A stretch of 64,000 nt of DNA from Desulfocicer vacuolatum DSM 3385 (GTDB taxonomy: Bacteria > Desulfobacterota > Desulfobacteria > Desulfobacterales > Desulfobacteraceae), in contig NZ_FWXY01000009.1 in assembly GCF_900176365.1 (NCBI RefSeq), positions 62,001 through 126,000 on the forward strand. Direction: 5' to 3'. Both the position numbers and the translations under genes were made by a program. This document shows, piece by piece, positions 45,955-55,568 of this stretch. The stretch's first letter is position 1. Each line of letters opens with the position of its first letter. The notes under the pieces are model-generated. The model did not search any database, was not told where the DNA came from, and saw only the letters and a program-made list of their open reading frames with translations.

Positions 45955-45996
45955 ATATCCTTTCTTATAATCCTCTTTTTATGAAAAATCAATTTT

Positions 45997-47310
45997 TTAT
46001 TTGATATATTTTTTTAAAATACAGGATCTGGCTTCGCCCACCACATAAAGGGAGCCTGCAATGCAGACAGTGCCGGTTGAAGGGGCTGTTTCTATGGCGT
46101 GAACAGCCGCTTCCCCCACATCATCAATGATGGTTGTTTCCACCCGGGTGAACTCTTTTGAAGCCCTTTGAAGAACGGCAGGATCAAGGTTGCGATTGAT
46201 TTTTGGCCGGGTGAATATGATGCGGTCCGCTGTGGGAACAAGAAATTGCAGCATTTTTTCATAGGGTTTGTCATCCAGAATACCCAGCACCAGGGTGAGG
46301 TGGGAGGGTTTTCCCTCTTCCCTTAAAAAACGGCCCAGGTTTTCTGCAGAGTGAAGATTATGTGCACCGTCCAGAATCACATGGGGTTCATTGAGTATAT
46401 ACTCCAGGCGACCGGGCCATCGGGTGGCCAGCAGTCCCTTTCGTATGGTTTCAGGGGTGATGACCGGGGGCCGGGGATTGGTGGGGCCGGATTTGGATAG
46501 AAGTTCGCAGGCTGCCAGGGCCAGAGCTGCGTTCTGGATCTGGTGGGCACCGGGAAGGGGTGTCTCAAGGTCTTTGAGGGTAAGACCGATTCCCTGATAA
46601 TCAAAGGGTGCGGATGGACTGTGGATGATGGCCTTTGTGGAAAAGGATTCTCCCATGGTGTAAAGGGGGGCGTCTTTTTTTTGGGCGGTATCCTTTATGA
46701 CAGCAAGAGCCCGGGGTTGGGAAACTCCGGTGATCACCGGGACTTCCTGTTTGATGATTCCAGCCTTTTCAGCGGCAATTTCTTCCAGGGTGTTTCCCAG
46801 ATAATCGGTGTGCTCAATGGAGAGATTGGTGATGAGGCAAAGGGCCGGGTTTAATATGTTGGTGGCATCCAGTCTGCCCCCCATGCCTGTTTCAATGACA
46901 GCCCACTGGACTTTTTTTTGGGCAAATAGATAAAAGGCCATGGTGGTGGTCAGTTCGAAATAGGTGGCTTTTCGCTCTCCGGTGTCCACAGCCTTGACAG
47001 CCATGTAGGCATCAACGATTTCATCATCAGATACCTGGACCCCGTTTATGATAAAACGTTCATTGAATTTAATCAGATGGGGAGAGGTGTAAAGCCCGGT
47101 GGTAACGCCGGCGGTCTGCAATATGCTGGCAACGGTGGATGCTATGGAGCCCTTGCCGTTGGTGCCGGCGATGTGTACGGCATTAAAAGTTTTTTCTGGA
47201 GATCCCAGTCGTTCCAGGATGCCTGCCACGGTATCCAGCTCCAGCTTTATGCCAAACCGTCCCAATGCAAACAACTCTTCCAGACACTGCTCGTATGATA
47301 ATTTTTCCAT
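45997..47310 (-). CDS. folC: Bifunctional folylpolyglutamate/dihydrofolate synthase
   Basis: Adds glutamate to dihydropteroate and folates. 437 residues of the Mur-ligase type: GIKLELDTVAGILERLG, P-loop HIAGTNGKGSIASTVASIL, YTSPHLIKFNERFIING, the GMGGRLDATNI block and SIEHTDYLGNTLEEIAAEKAGIIK with the carbamylated Lys region, then the C-terminal domain (LDGAHNLHSAENLGRFL). GGGGGAAGC lies before the ATG. It follows rpsU, separated by a terminator, and is upstream of tRNA-Arg. Confidence 0.96.
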   Translation of the reverse strand: MEKLSYEQCLEELFALGRFGIKLELDTVAGILERLGSPEKTFNAVHIAGTNGKGSIASTVASILQTAGVTTGLYTSPHLIKFNERFIINGVQVSDDEIVDAYMAVKAVDTGERKATYFELTTTMAFYLFAQKKVQWAVIETGMGGRLDATNILNPALCLITNLSIEHTDYLGNTLEEIAAEKAGIIKQEVPVITGVSQPRALAVIKDTAQKKDAPLYTMGESFSTKAIIHSPSAPFDYQGIGLTLKDLETPLPGAHQIQNAALALAACELLSKSGPTNPRPPVITPETIRKGLLATRWPGRLEYILNEPHVILDGAHNLHSAENLGRFLREEGKPSHLTLVLGILDDKPYEKMLQFLVPTADRIIFTRPKINRNLDPAVLQRASKEFTRVETTIIDDVGEAAVHAIETAPSTGTVCIAGSLYVVGEARSCILKKYIK

Positions 47311-47343
47311 GCTTCCCCCGGGGGCGTTTAGTGGCCATCAGGA

Positions 47344-47393
47344 TAAAAACCCGGCTGAAGCGGCCGGTTGAATCCGGCTTTCAGTCGGGTTTT
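47344..47393 (-). terminator. Intrinsic terminator after rpsU
   Basis: AAAAACCCG-CTGAA-CCGG...CCGG-TTCAG-CGGGTTTTT style stem: AAAAACCCGGCTGAAGCGGCCGG pairs with CCGGCTTTCAGTCGGGTTTTT through small mismatches. It could act on both strands and separates rpsU from folC. Confidence 0.75.
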
Positions 47394-47427
47394 TATAAAC
47401 CTGAGCAAGATGTATGAGTCTATGTCA

Positions 47428-47631
47428 CTATTTTCTTCGAGAAGCGGCTATTCTTTGTCTTCTCATGGCTTCTCTCATCTTGCGTCGTCTGTACTGACTC
47501 GGCTTTTCAAAGTTTTTTTTCATTTTCAGACGTTTAAAAAGACCATCGTTCTGGATTTTTTTCTTCAGAATTTTCATGGCTCTTTCAACGTCATTGTCAA
47601 TGACCTTGACTGTGATATCCTTCAACTGCAT
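47428..47631 (-). CDS. rpsU: Ribosomal protein bS21
   Basis: Small-subunit protein near the anti-Shine-Dalgarno region, 67 residues: ITVKVIDNDVERAMKILKKKIQNDGLFKRLKMKKNFEKPSQYRRRKMREAMRRQRIAA, with the basic tail of the family. The chosen ATG is closest to the conserved start; two in-frame ATGs at 47649 and 47652 would add seven or eight residues and have no better ribosome site. It lies downstream of adk, behind a folded 180-base spacer, and ends at a terminator. Confidence 0.93.
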   Translation of the reverse strand: MQLKDITVKVIDNDVERAMKILKKKIQNDGLFKRLKMKKNFEKPSQYRRRKMREAMRRQRIAASRRK

Positions 47632-47733
47632 CGCCCCTTTCTTGCCCATCATAAATGTCGATGGTTTATTTTTTTATAACCCTTAATCTATAGCACTGTT
47701 AAACGGTATGATCAAGTAAAAAATAAAATAACC

Positions 47734-47804
47734 CTGCAATTCCGGTCCTGACTTGAAAAGTCCACGGCCATGGGCCGTGTTGTGGGGCAAGATCAGAATT
47801 GCAG
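47734..47804. repeat. Folded spacer between adk and rpsU
   Basis: Outer perfect arms CTGCAATTC (47734-47742) and GAATTGCAG (47796-47804) enclose a tight hairpin CACGGCC-ATG-GGCCGTG (47763-47779). Part of the right side (GTTGTGGGGCAAGATCAG) faintly resembles R1. It could be a structured leader for rpsU. Confidence 0.55.
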
Positions 47805-47834
47805 TGTAAAAGGTGCAGTAAAATTAAAGAAGAA

Positions 47835-48509
47835 TTACAGTTTTGAAATCAGTTCTTCTGTGACAGATTTCAGATCCTTCTCTCCCTGGAGGGTGAAGTA
47901 TTTGACACTGTCATCCTTGGCTGCCAGATCACGGAAATGGTAGGCAGATGCCAATGTGCCGTCCACATCGTTGTAGTAAATGGAGTGTCTTTTGTCTATG
48001 GCTGCTTCGTCTTGATCGTCTGCCCGTTTGATCAGATTTCCGCCGCACACCCGGCATTTGTCTCCGTCGGGTTTAATGGCATCAATGAAGATGTTGTTGG
48101 GGTGGTTGTTGTCTGTTTCACACAGTCTGCGACCCATGATGCGGTCTTTGGCAATTTGTCGGTCCAGGAGCATTTCAATGACATAGTCCAGTTTCATGCC
48201 GGCTTCTTTAAGGGATGCATCCAGTTTTTCTGCCTGCACCTTGTTGCGGGGGAAACCGTCCAGGAGCCATCCGTTTTTGCAGTCATCTTGTTTTAGTCGA
48301 TCAAGCACCATGGGGATGGTGATTTCATCGGGGACCAGGTCGCCTTTGTCAATGTAGGCCTTGGCCTGTTTGCCAAGCTCGGTACCGCCCTTGATGTTTT
48401 CCCGGAAGATGGCACCGGATTCGATGTGGGCGATGTTGTATTTGTCCTTGAGAATTGAGCCCTGGGTACCTTTGCCACTGCCGTTGGGTCCAAAAAAAAT
48501 GATGTTCAT
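47835..48509 (-). CDS. adk: Adenylate kinase, metal-binding lid type
   Basis: Balances ATP, ADP and AMP. 224 residues: P-loop FFGPNGSGKGTQ, SGAIFRENI, LLDGFPRN, and a lid domain with a metal site Cys130-x5-His136-x15-Cys152-x2-Cys155. That spacing is the one described for the cobalt/zinc/iron-binding adenylate kinase of Desulfovibrio gigas and differs from the four-Cys lids of gram-positive enzymes. The rest of the lid (RADDQDEAAIDKRHSIYYND) is also of this branch. AAAAGGAG precedes the ATG. Confidence 0.95.
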   Translation of the reverse strand: MNIIFFGPNGSGKGTQGSILKDKYNIAHIESGAIFRENIKGGTELGKQAKAYIDKGDLVPDEITIPMVLDRLKQDDCKNGWLLDGFPRNKVQAEKLDASLKEAGMKLDYVIEMLLDRQIAKDRIMGRRLCETDNNHPNNIFIDAIKPDGDKCRVCGGNLIKRADDQDEAAIDKRHSIYYNDVDGTLASAYHFRDLAAKDDSVKYFTLQGEKDLKSVTEELISKL

Positions 48510-49155
48510 GGAATGCTCCTTTTGGGATTGATGGTTAATGGTACTATTAAATAAAGGGGATGACGCCCCGATTCGTCGATTTTGTTATGTTAAAAACTGC
48601 ACCCCTTAAGTATAAAAGTGATTGATGAATGTCAAGCTTTGGGGTATTGAAAAAAGAAATTTTAAAGTCGCATTAAAGGATCTGCCCGGTGGGCGGGTTT
48701 TTTATTTTTATCCCTTGGGACGCTTTTGCTTGACATTGGATTAAAAGGGGTTTACATCATGTAGCGATACGGTTCATAATATTTTCGCATGCGGTCTTTT
48801 ACATAAACTGTGCGCCTGTAAAATGTATGGACTTTTTGCACCAAATGCTTCCTGCCGTCAGCATCACTATTTCGTGTCAGTTGGACAGCGAGTATCAACA
48901 CGCTTTGACATGGTTCTCTCAGTGGCTTTTGTCTGTTACACTGCAAGCGTGTCTGAAAAAAAATATAGACGTCATTTATTTTCTGGAAACAGATTGCTTC
49001 AGCAGCATATCACCCATGCCAATTAAACCATTTCGATTTATACACCCATCTGATTTTACCTGCCCCTGTTTTTCAGGCTTTTCCGGATACACTCTTGGTC
49101 TGTCAAAAAAACTGGATACTGTTATTGATGTGATGGCAGGGATAAAGCTTTGTTG
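48510..49155. other. Long gene-free region before R1 copy
   Basis: No frame here has a plausible start, ribosome site and protein-like composition. A frame on the minus strand ending at 48752 (ending RTVYVKDRMRKYYEPYRYMM) has codon-like character and may be the tail of a decayed gene. A GCCC-GGT-GGGC hairpin followed by T runs (48682-48712) looks like a rightward terminator without a gene. TTGACA at 48733-48738 has no good -10. The block may be a decayed gene or an insertion. Confidence 0.45.
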
Positions 49156-49251
49156 TTTATATGAAATGCTCCGCCAATCGGGGGGGGCGTATTTCAACAC
49201 TTTGCTGTGGGCAGAGCCGGATCAGGATACGGTCCGCCCGTGGCGGTTATA
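49156..49251 (-). repeat. Dispersed palindromic repeat R1
   Basis: One of the best copies: TTTATATGAAATGCTCCG, GGCGTATTTCAACAC, TTGCTGTGGGCAGAGCCGGATC, GGATACGGTCCGCCCGTGGCGGTTATA. It lies 187 bases before rho; another partial copy follows rho. Confidence 0.88.
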
Positions 49252-49438
49252 GTGTAAAATTGCATCAAAACAATAATTGTCTTTGATTTTGGGGTGTTTG
49301 TCATAATTTATTTTAATAAGTATTGTGCCGGAGGGTGCGTTCAGGATGGCGTGTTGCTTTTTTATCAAGGTTGGGTCTGGTCCGGGAGAATATTCAGGGG
49401 GAGAAGTATGATAAAACAATTTTACGGGGTATGTTTCC

Positions 49439-50686
49439 ATGAATCTTGAAGAGTTAAAGCGGATGAAGATGAGTGAGCTGACCAAGCTTGCCAAAAAGTA
49501 CAATATCACAGGGGTGGGCGGTGTAAAAAAACAGGAGCTTATTTTTGCGCTTCTCCAGGCAGCCATTGAGGAAAGTGGCCAAATTTATGGAGAGGGTACC
49601 CTTGAGATTCTTCCCGACGGTTTTGGCTTTTTAAGGGCGCCCGATTACAATTACCTGCCCGGCCCTGACGATATTTATGTTTCTCCTTCCCAGATACGAC
49701 GGTTTAATCTCAGGACCGGCGATACCATTTCCGGTCAGGTGCGCCAGCCCAAGGATTCAGAACGTTACTTTGCCTTGCTCAAAGTGGAAGCGGTGAATTT
49801 TGAAAATCCCGAACTTGCCGCTGAAACCATTTTGTTTGATAATTTGACCCCTCTTTATCCGGATCGAAAAATGAACCTTGCGTGTCAGCCGGATAACTAT
49901 CCCACCCGCATCATTGATCTGATGTCACCCATCGGTTTTGGTCAGCGTGGCCTGATTGTGTCCCCCCCCAGATCCGGTAAAACCATGCTCTTGAAAAATA
50001 TTGCCAACAGTATGATTGCAGCCCATGAGCACATTGTGCCCATGATTCTGCTCATTGATGAGCGGCCCGAAGAGGTGACGGATATGGCCCGGTCTGTGGA
50101 TGCAGAGGTGATCAGCTCCACCTTTGATGAGCCTGCCGAGCGTCATGTTCAGGTGGCGGAAATGGTTATTGAAAAGGCCAAGCGCATTGTGGAACAGGGT
50201 CATGATGTGGTTATTCTGCTTGACAGTATCACAAGGCTTGCCAGGGCCTACAACTCTGTGATGCCCCCGTCGGGGAAGATTTTGTCCGGCGGGGTGGACT
50301 CCAATGCTCTGGATCGTCCCAAGCGCTTTTTCGGGGCTGCCAGAAATATTGAAGAGGGGGGGAGTTTGACCATCATTGCAACGGCCCTCATTGACACGGG
50401 CAGTCGCATGGATGAAGTTATTTTTGAAGAGTTCAAGGGAACAGGTAACATGGAACTGGTGCTGGACCGCAAGCTGGCGGACCGGCGGATTTTTCCGGCC
50501 ATTAATATCAATAAGTCCGGTACCCGCAAGGAAGAATTGCTTTTGGATGCCGCCACTCTGAACCGGGTGTGGATACTGCGAAAATTACTTTCCAGTTTAA
50601 ATTCTGTGGACAGTATGACTTTTTTACTTGAAAAAATGGAAGGAACAGAGGATAATAAAGAATTTCTTGATTCAATGAACTCGTAA
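49439..50686 (+). CDS. rho: Transcription termination factor Rho
   Basis: Hexameric RNA-dependent ATPase that ends transcription. 415 residues, near the E. coli length: N-terminal helix domain ([39 protein letters not shown]), RNA-binding cold-shock fold with [35 protein letters not shown], Walker [16 protein letters not shown], Walker [19 protein letters not shown] and the R-loop ERPEEVTDM. No insertion in the N-domain. It heads the conserved rho-rpmE-prfA-prmC cluster. The ribosome site is weak (GGGG 12 bases away). Confidence 0.97.
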   Translation: MNLEELKRMKMSELTKLAKKYNITGVGGVKKQELIFALLQAAIEESGQIYGEGTLEILPDGFGFLRAPDYNYLPGPDDIYVSPSQIRRFNLRTGDTISGQVRQPKDSERYFALLKVEAVNFENPELAAETILFDNLTPLYPDRKMNLACQPDNYPTRIIDLMSPIGFGQRGLIVSPPRSGKTMLLKNIANSMIAAHEHIVPMILLIDERPEEVTDMARSVDAEVISSTFDEPAERHVQVAEMVIEKAKRIVEQGHDVVILLDSITRLARAYNSVMPPSGKILSGGVDSNALDRPKRFFGAARNIEEGGSLTIIATALIDTGSRMDEVIFEEFKGTGNMELVLDRKLADRRIFPAININKSGTRKEELLLDAATLNRVWILRKLLSSLNSVDSMTFLLEKMEGTEDNKEFLDSMNS

Positions 50687-50705
50687 AATACGGGAAAAGC
50701 ATAAA

Positions 50706-50757
50706 TATAACCGCCATGGACGGACCTTGTTTTGGCTTGGTTTGTCCACAACAAAGT
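50706..50757 (+). repeat. Dispersed palindromic repeat R1, partial, after rho
   Basis: TATAACCGCCATGGACGGACC followed by GGCTTGGTTTGTCCACAACAAAG: the left half of R1 in sense orientation, starting about 20 bases after the rho stop codon. The ATTTC hairpin of the full element is missing. Confidence 0.7.
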
Positions 50758-50763
50758 AAGAAG

Positions 50764-50790
50764 ATCCGTCAGGTTGACGGGTGTTTTTTA
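50764..50790 (+). terminator. Short terminator or attenuator between rho and rpmE
   Basis: CCGTCA-GGT-TGACGG followed by GTGTTTTTTAT. A short 6-bp stem with a T run, 27 bases before rpmE. It may reduce read-through into rpmE. Confidence 0.6.
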
Positions 50791-50816
50791 TAAAAAATAT
50801 TTAAGGAGTGGTAAAG

Positions 50817-51041
50817 ATGAAGAAAGATATACATCCGGAATATAAGAAAACAACGGCTTCCTGCGCCTGCGGCAATGTCCTGGAGGTGGGGTCCACCAAG
50901 GAGAACATCAGGGTGGAAATATGTGCCGCCTGTCATCCTTTTTTCACCGGCAAACAAAAGCTTGTGGATACAGCGGGACGTATTGACCGTTTCCGGAAAA
51001 AATATGCGGGCTTTGATGCCGTGGCTGCATCAAAAAAATAG
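50817..51041 (+). CDS. rpmE: Ribosomal protein bL31 (zinc type)
   Basis: Large-subunit protein that bridges to the 30S head. 74 residues: [20 protein letters not shown] with CxC and [30 protein letters not shown] with CxxC, so the zinc-binding C+ form. AAGGAG lies 11 bases before this ATG; a GTG nine bases upstream is less likely. Second gene of the rho cluster. Confidence 0.97.
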   Translation: MKKDIHPEYKKTTASCACGNVLEVGSTKENIRVEICAACHPFFTGKQKLVDTAGRIDRFRKKYAGFDAVAASKK

Positions 51042-51109
51042 TTTTGTTAAATTAAATTAAAGTGGGAAATCAGGGCTTTGCCTGATTTCCCCTTTCGAGT
51101 TTAAGGGCC

Positions 51110-52174
51110 ATGATAAATAAATTACAGGGTATTGAAGAGCATTTTATAAAATTGGAGCAGCTCCTGAGTGATCCTGATGTGATCGGGGATCAGGTTCGGT
51201 ATCAAAAATGCCTTAAGGAGCATGGGGAGTTGACCCGGGTGGTCACGGCTTTTCGTGAATATAAGGGGGTTCGTGAAGAGCTTTCCGATGCCCGTGAGAT
51301 GCTCAAGGATGAGGACCTGGAAATTCAGGAGATGGCCAGGGAAGAGGTTGCGTCTCTTACCCAGGCGGTTGAGGCCCTTGAAAAAGAGATAAAAATTTTG
51401 TTGATTCCCAAGGACCCCCGGGATGATAAAAATGTAATTCTGGAAATACGTGCAGGCACCGGTGGAGAAGAGGCCGGGCTTTTTGCTGCGGATCTTTTTC
51501 GCATGTATTCCCGGTTTTCCGAGTCCAGAAATTGGACCGTTGAAATTATTGACAGCAGCATGGCCCATGCAGGCGGTTTCAAAGAAGTGGTGTGCATGGT
51601 CCGGGGAAAGGGCGCTTACAGCAGCTTTAAATTTGAAAGCGGCATTCATCGGGTGCAGCGGGTTCCGGAAACCGAAGCCCAGGGCCGGGTTCATACCTCT
51701 GCGGTCACTGTGGCTGTGTTGCCCGAAGCCCAGGATGTGGAACTGGATCTCAATCCCAGTGATGTAAAAGTGGATGTGTTCAGGGCCTCGGGGCCCGGGG
51801 GGCAGTCTGTTAATACCACGGATTCTGCGGTGCGTCTGACCCATCTTCCCACGGGCATTATTGCCACCTGTCAGGATGAAAAGTCCCAGATTAAAAATAA
51901 GATCCAGGCCATGAAGGTGCTCAAGGCGCGTATTCTGGATGCCATGGTGCGGGAGCAGGAAGAAAAAAGAGCTGCCGAACGTAAAGGGCAGGTGGGCACC
52001 GGTGATCGAAGCGGTCGGATTCGCACCTACAACTATCCCCAGGGCCGCATGACTGATCATCGCATCGGGCTTACCCTGTATCGGCTGGATCAGATCATGG
52101 CCGGGGATATCCAGGAGATCATTGACGAGCTTACCACCCATCACCAGGCCGAGTTGATGAAGGAGTCTCAGTAA
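51110..52174 (+). CDS. prfA: Peptide chain release factor 1
   Basis: Recognises UAA and UAG and releases the peptide. 354 residues, one continuous frame: N-terminal helical domain, [20 protein letters not shown], the decoding domain ([26 protein letters not shown]), the catalytic loop [22 protein letters not shown] with GGQ, and [24 protein letters not shown]. There is no in-frame stop or frameshift of the kind that regulates RF2. It is followed after five bases by prmC, which methylates the GGQ glutamine. Confidence 0.97.
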   Translation: MINKLQGIEEHFIKLEQLLSDPDVIGDQVRYQKCLKEHGELTRVVTAFREYKGVREELSDAREMLKDEDLEIQEMAREEVASLTQAVEALEKEIKILLIPKDPRDDKNVILEIRAGTGGEEAGLFAADLFRMYSRFSESRNWTVEIIDSSMAHAGGFKEVVCMVRGKGAYSSFKFESGIHRVQRVPETEAQGRVHTSAVTVAVLPEAQDVELDLNPSDVKVDVFRASGPGGQSVNTTDSAVRLTHLPTGIIATCQDEKSQIKNKIQAMKVLKARILDAMVREQEEKRAAERKGQVGTGDRSGRIRTYNYPQGRMTDHRIGLTLYRLDQIMAGDIQEIIDELTTHHQAELMKESQ

Positions 52175-52179
52175 ATTTC

Positions 52180-53088
52180 ATGGCACCAAAGGGCCAGCAG
52201 GTGTGGACACTGCTTGATACTGTGGCGTGGACGGCAACTTACTTTAAGAACAAGGGGCTGGACAGTCCCAGGCTCACCGCAGAAATGCTCATGTGTCATT
52301 GTCTTGAAATGGATCGCATGGCCCTTTACATGGAGTTTGACCGCCCCTTGCATTCAGATGAGCTGGCACGCTATAAAGCCCTTATTCAGCGGCGGGTGCA
52401 GCGGGAGCCTGTGGCATACATCACCGGGAAAAAAGGATTCTGGGACATTGAGGTGGCAGTGTCACCCCATGTGCTCATCCCCCGGCCGGACACAGAAACC
52501 CTGGTGGAAGCTGCATTGTCTGAAATGACACAGCGACGTCAAAGTCAAACACAAAGACCGTTAAAAATTTTGGAGCTGGGGCCGGGCTCCGGCGCTGTTA
52601 TTGTTTCCCTTGCCCGGGCCATGCCGGACAATGAATATGTTGCCGTGGATGTGTCCCCCGCTGCTGCTGAAAACACCCTTGAAAATGCCCGCAGGCTTGG
52701 ATGTGACAAAGACCTTTCTGTGGTATCAGGTTCTTGGTTTGATCCCTTTGCCCCCGGGACCGTCTTTGATCTCATCGTGTCAAATCCCCCCTATATTCCC
52801 ACCCGGGATATTGAATCCCTTGCCCCGGAAATACAAGATTATGAGCCCAGACTGGCCCTTGACGGCGGGATGAGCGGGCTGGACTGCATTGAACATATCC
52901 TTTCCCGGGCTCCGGCCCACCTTGCCCATGGCGGTATTATTCTCATGGAAACCGGTTTTGATCAAAAAACTGCTGTTGAGGCCCTGGTGAATGAATTGGC
53001 GGTTTATGACGGTTTTGAGTCCATCCGGGACGAGGCCGGGCACCACCGGGTGGTGAAAATAAAAAAAAGAATTGATAAAAAAAACTGA
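52180..53088 (+). CDS. prmC: Release factor glutamine N5-methyltransferase
   Basis: Methylates the Gln of the GGQ loop in release factors. 302 residues: an N-terminal helical substrate domain (about 1-85), FWDIEVAVSPHVLIPRPDTETLVEAAL, SAM motif ILELGPGSGAVIVSLA, and the catalytic VSNPPYIPTRDIESLAPEIQDYEPRLALDGGMSGLD (NPPY). Standing beside prfA is the normal arrangement. The last 20 residues are very Lys-rich. It is slightly longer than E. coli PrmC (277). Confidence 0.96.
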   Translation: MAPKGQQVWTLLDTVAWTATYFKNKGLDSPRLTAEMLMCHCLEMDRMALYMEFDRPLHSDELARYKALIQRRVQREPVAYITGKKGFWDIEVAVSPHVLIPRPDTETLVEAALSEMTQRRQSQTQRPLKILELGPGSGAVIVSLARAMPDNEYVAVDVSPAAAENTLENARRLGCDKDLSVVSGSWFDPFAPGTVFDLIVSNPPYIPTRDIESLAPEIQDYEPRLALDGGMSGLDCIEHILSRAPAHLAHGGIILMETGFDQKTAVEALVNELAVYDGFESIRDEAGHHRVVKIKKRIDKKN

Positions 53089-53174
53089 TTTTGATATAGC
53101 AGTTTGGATTTATGTCCGGGCGCTGTTTGTGCGTCTTGGATAACAACTCACACCCTTGGACCCGGCATGGGGTG

Positions 53175-53192
53175 CCGTCCTTTGTGGGACGG
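53175..53192 (+). promoter_or_regulatory. Hairpin in rpsB leader
   Basis: CCGTCC-TTTGTG-GGACGG, a perfect 6-bp stem, 58 bases before rpsB. The whole 160-base gap carries stem-forming GC-rich segments, which would fit feedback control by S2, as known for rpsB leaders in other bacteria; not demonstrated here. Confidence 0.35.
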
Positions 53193-53250
53193 TCTGTTCC
53201 GGGAATGACAGGGGTGGTGGCAAAACAATAAAGATGAATGGAGAAACAAA

Positions 53251-54090
53251 ATGGTAGATATTTCAATACGTGAGCTGCTGGAAGCAGGCGTTCATTTTGG
53301 GCACCAGACACGGCGCTGGAACCCAAAAATGAAAAAATATATTTTTGGTGCCAGAAACGGTATCTATATCATTGATCTGCAACAGACGGTGAAGATGTTT
53401 AAAACCGCTGTTGATTTTATCAGTGACATCACCGCCGAAGGTAAACAGGTGCTGTTTGTGGGAACCAAAAAACAGGCCCGTGAATCCATCTACGAAGAGG
53501 CCAATCGGGCAGAAACCTATTATGTCCAGAACCGATGGCTGGGTGGCATGCTCACCAATTTCCAGACCATTAAAAAGAACATCAGTCGTCTGGAGTTTCT
53601 CAATACCATTGAAATGGATGGCCGCATTGAAGAATATCCCAAAAAAGAGCGGGTTAAAATGGGGAAAGAACGGGCCAAGCTGGAAAATGATATAGGCGGC
53701 ATCAGCAACATGAAGGGTGTCCCCGGAGCCATTTTCATCATTGACCCCAAAAATGAAGCCATTGCCGTGCGCGAAGGTAAACGTCTTGGCATTCCCATTG
53801 TGGCTGTGGTGGATACCAATTGTGATCCCGATGATATCGATTATGTGATCCCGGGTAATGATGATGCCATTCGTTCCATCCGGTTGTTTGCCAGCCGCGT
53901 TGCCGATGCCTGCATTGAAGGTCAGGCCCGCTACGAAGAGAAACAGCAGGCCGGTCGCGATAAAGCCGCTGATGACACAGAGATGGATGCTGCCATGATG
54001 GAAACTGCCGAACGCACCGTTGTCTCCGACGGTAGTGACGGCCCTGTGGTGGAAAAAATTAAAAGACAAACAGCCGCTCAGGCAGAATAA
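53251..54090 (+). CDS. rpsB: Ribosomal protein uS2
   Basis: Small-subunit protein needed for bS1 binding. 279 residues: [131 protein letters not shown]. The Asp/Glu/Lys-mixed C-terminal tail of about 40 residues is longer than in E. coli (241 residues). Start with GGAG eight bases upstream. First gene of the translation/lipid cluster. Confidence 0.97.
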   Translation: MVDISIRELLEAGVHFGHQTRRWNPKMKKYIFGARNGIYIIDLQQTVKMFKTAVDFISDITAEGKQVLFVGTKKQARESIYEEANRAETYYVQNRWLGGMLTNFQTIKKNISRLEFLNTIEMDGRIEEYPKKERVKMGKERAKLENDIGGISNMKGVPGAIFIIDPKNEAIAVREGKRLGIPIVAVVDTNCDPDDIDYVIPGNDDAIRSIRLFASRVADACIEGQARYEEKQQAGRDKAADDTEMDAAMMETAERTVVSDGSDGPVVEKIKRQTAAQAE

Positions 54091-54103
54091 GGAGTGTTTA
54101 AAG

Positions 54104-54700
54104 ATGGTTAATATTACAGCAGCAATGGTCAAGGAGCTTCGTGACCAGACCGGATCCGGCATGATGGATTGCAAAAAAGCCCTGGCAGAAAATGATGGCG
54201 ATGTGGCCAAATCTTTGGACTTTTTGAGAAAAAAAGGTCTTGCCAAGGCCCAGAAACGTGCCGGTCGCGCCACCTCCGAAGGGGTTATTTATTCTTATAT
54301 CCATGCCGGTGCCAAGCTGGGTGTGCTGGTTGAGGTTAACTGTGAGTCAGACTTTGTGGCCAAGACCGATGATTTTCTGGAATTTGCCAAGAATATCGCC
54401 ATGCACATTGCCGCAAGCAATCCTGCAGGCCTCAACCCTGAAGATATTCCCCAGGATGTTATTGAACGGGAGCGCGGAGTCTACCGTGCCCTGGCCCTGG
54501 AGCAGGGCAAGCCTGAAAATATTGTGGACAAAATTGTGGACGGTCAGATTGAAAAATTTTACAAAGATTCCTGCCTGCTGAGCCAGCCCTACATTAAAGA
54601 TCCCAAAAAGAGTGTGGCGGAAATGACCACCGAAGCCATTGGTAAAATCGGTGAAAATATTCAGATTAAACGATTTGTCCGTTTTCAGCTGGGAGAATAA
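54104..54700 (+). CDS. tsf: Elongation factor Ts
   Basis: Nucleotide exchange factor for EF-Tu. 198 residues, the short form common outside enterics: UBA-like [38 protein letters not shown] with the TDVP-like contact here as [12 protein letters not shown], then [34 protein letters not shown] single core subdomain follows. The start at 54104 has AAGGAG and lies 13 bases after rpsB. Confidence 0.97.
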   Translation: MVNITAAMVKELRDQTGSGMMDCKKALAENDGDVAKSLDFLRKKGLAKAQKRAGRATSEGVIYSYIHAGAKLGVLVEVNCESDFVAKTDDFLEFAKNIAMHIAASNPAGLNPEDIPQDVIERERGVYRALALEQGKPENIVDKIVDGQIEKFYKDSCLLSQPYIKDPKKSVAEMTTEAIGKIGENIQIKRFVRFQLGE

Positions 54701-54704
54701 TTCC

Positions 54705-55433
54705 ATGGAAAAAAGACCTGAATTTCAAAGAATTCTCATCAAGCTCAGTGGTGAAGCCCTCATGGGCGACCAGGGGTTTGGCATCAAACCTGAAATGATT
54801 AATTTTGTGGCAGGCGAGGTGGCCAAGGTGCATAATCTTGGGGTGCAGGTCTCCATGGTGGTGGGGGGCGGCAATATTTTCCGGGGGGTTGCTGGCAGTT
54901 CTGCCGGCATGGACCGGGCCGCCGCCGACAACATGGGCATGCTGGCCACGGTGATCAACAGCCTTGCCCTGTCAGATGCCCTGGAAAAAAAGGGAGTTCC
55001 CACCCGTGTTCAGTCGGCCTTGTCCATGGACCAGGTGGCAGAACCCTTTATTCGTCTTAAGGCCGTACGCCATCTGGAAAAAGGTCGCGCTGTTATTTTT
55101 GCCGCAGGCACCGGTAATCCCTATTTCACCACAGACACCGCAGCCGTGCTCAGAGCCCAGGAGATCAATGCCCAGATTCTGTTCAAGGCCACCAAGGTGG
55201 ACGGGGTGTATGATAAAGATCCGGTCCTCCATGAAGATGCCGCCTTTATTCCTGAAATTTCTTACATGCACGTGCTGGAACGCCAACTCCATGTCATGGA
55301 CATGACAGCCATTTCCCTTGCCATGGACAACAATCTGCCCCTGCAGGTGTTTGACCTTCACCGGGAAGATAATATCCTGGCTGCGGTGTGTGGGCAGGGA
55401 GTGGGAACCCGCATCTATAGCTCGGAAGAGTAG
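54705..55433 (+). CDS. pyrH: UMP kinase
   Basis: Phosphorylates UMP to UDP; hexameric amino-acid-kinase fold. 242 residues: [88 protein letters not shown] and [19 protein letters not shown], inside the end of tsf, precedes the ATG, which is four bases past the tsf stop codon. Confidence 0.97.
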   Translation: MEKRPEFQRILIKLSGEALMGDQGFGIKPEMINFVAGEVAKVHNLGVQVSMVVGGGNIFRGVAGSSAGMDRAAADNMGMLATVINSLALSDALEKKGVPTRVQSALSMDQVAEPFIRLKAVRHLEKGRAVIFAAGTGNPYFTTDTAAVLRAQEINAQILFKATKVDGVYDKDPVLHEDAAFIPEISYMHVLERQLHVMDMTAISLAMDNNLPLQVFDLHREDNILAAVCGQGVGTRIYSSEE

Positions 55434-55568
55434 ATATTGTAAGACTTCAACACCTTGGGTCCTTATTCTCCGCTTTGGATACTGCCCTGTATTTAAAGGG
55501 AATAGTTGTTTTTGTAACCCGGTTTTGTTGGGAACTTGCTGAATATTAAAGTTATGAGGTGAATGCAT

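Noticed and set aside
48827-49252. 141-codon plus-strand frame before rho
   Set aside because: No ribosome site, runs into an R1 repeat (its end is R1 translated), and the translation has no protein-like pattern.
51122-52144. 340-codon minus-strand frame across prfA
   Set aside because: Shadow of prfA; His/Phe-rich translation, no domain and no ribosome site.
53263-54273. 336-codon minus-strand frame across rpsB and tsf
   Set aside because: Shadow of two certain genes; composition is typical of antisense frames.
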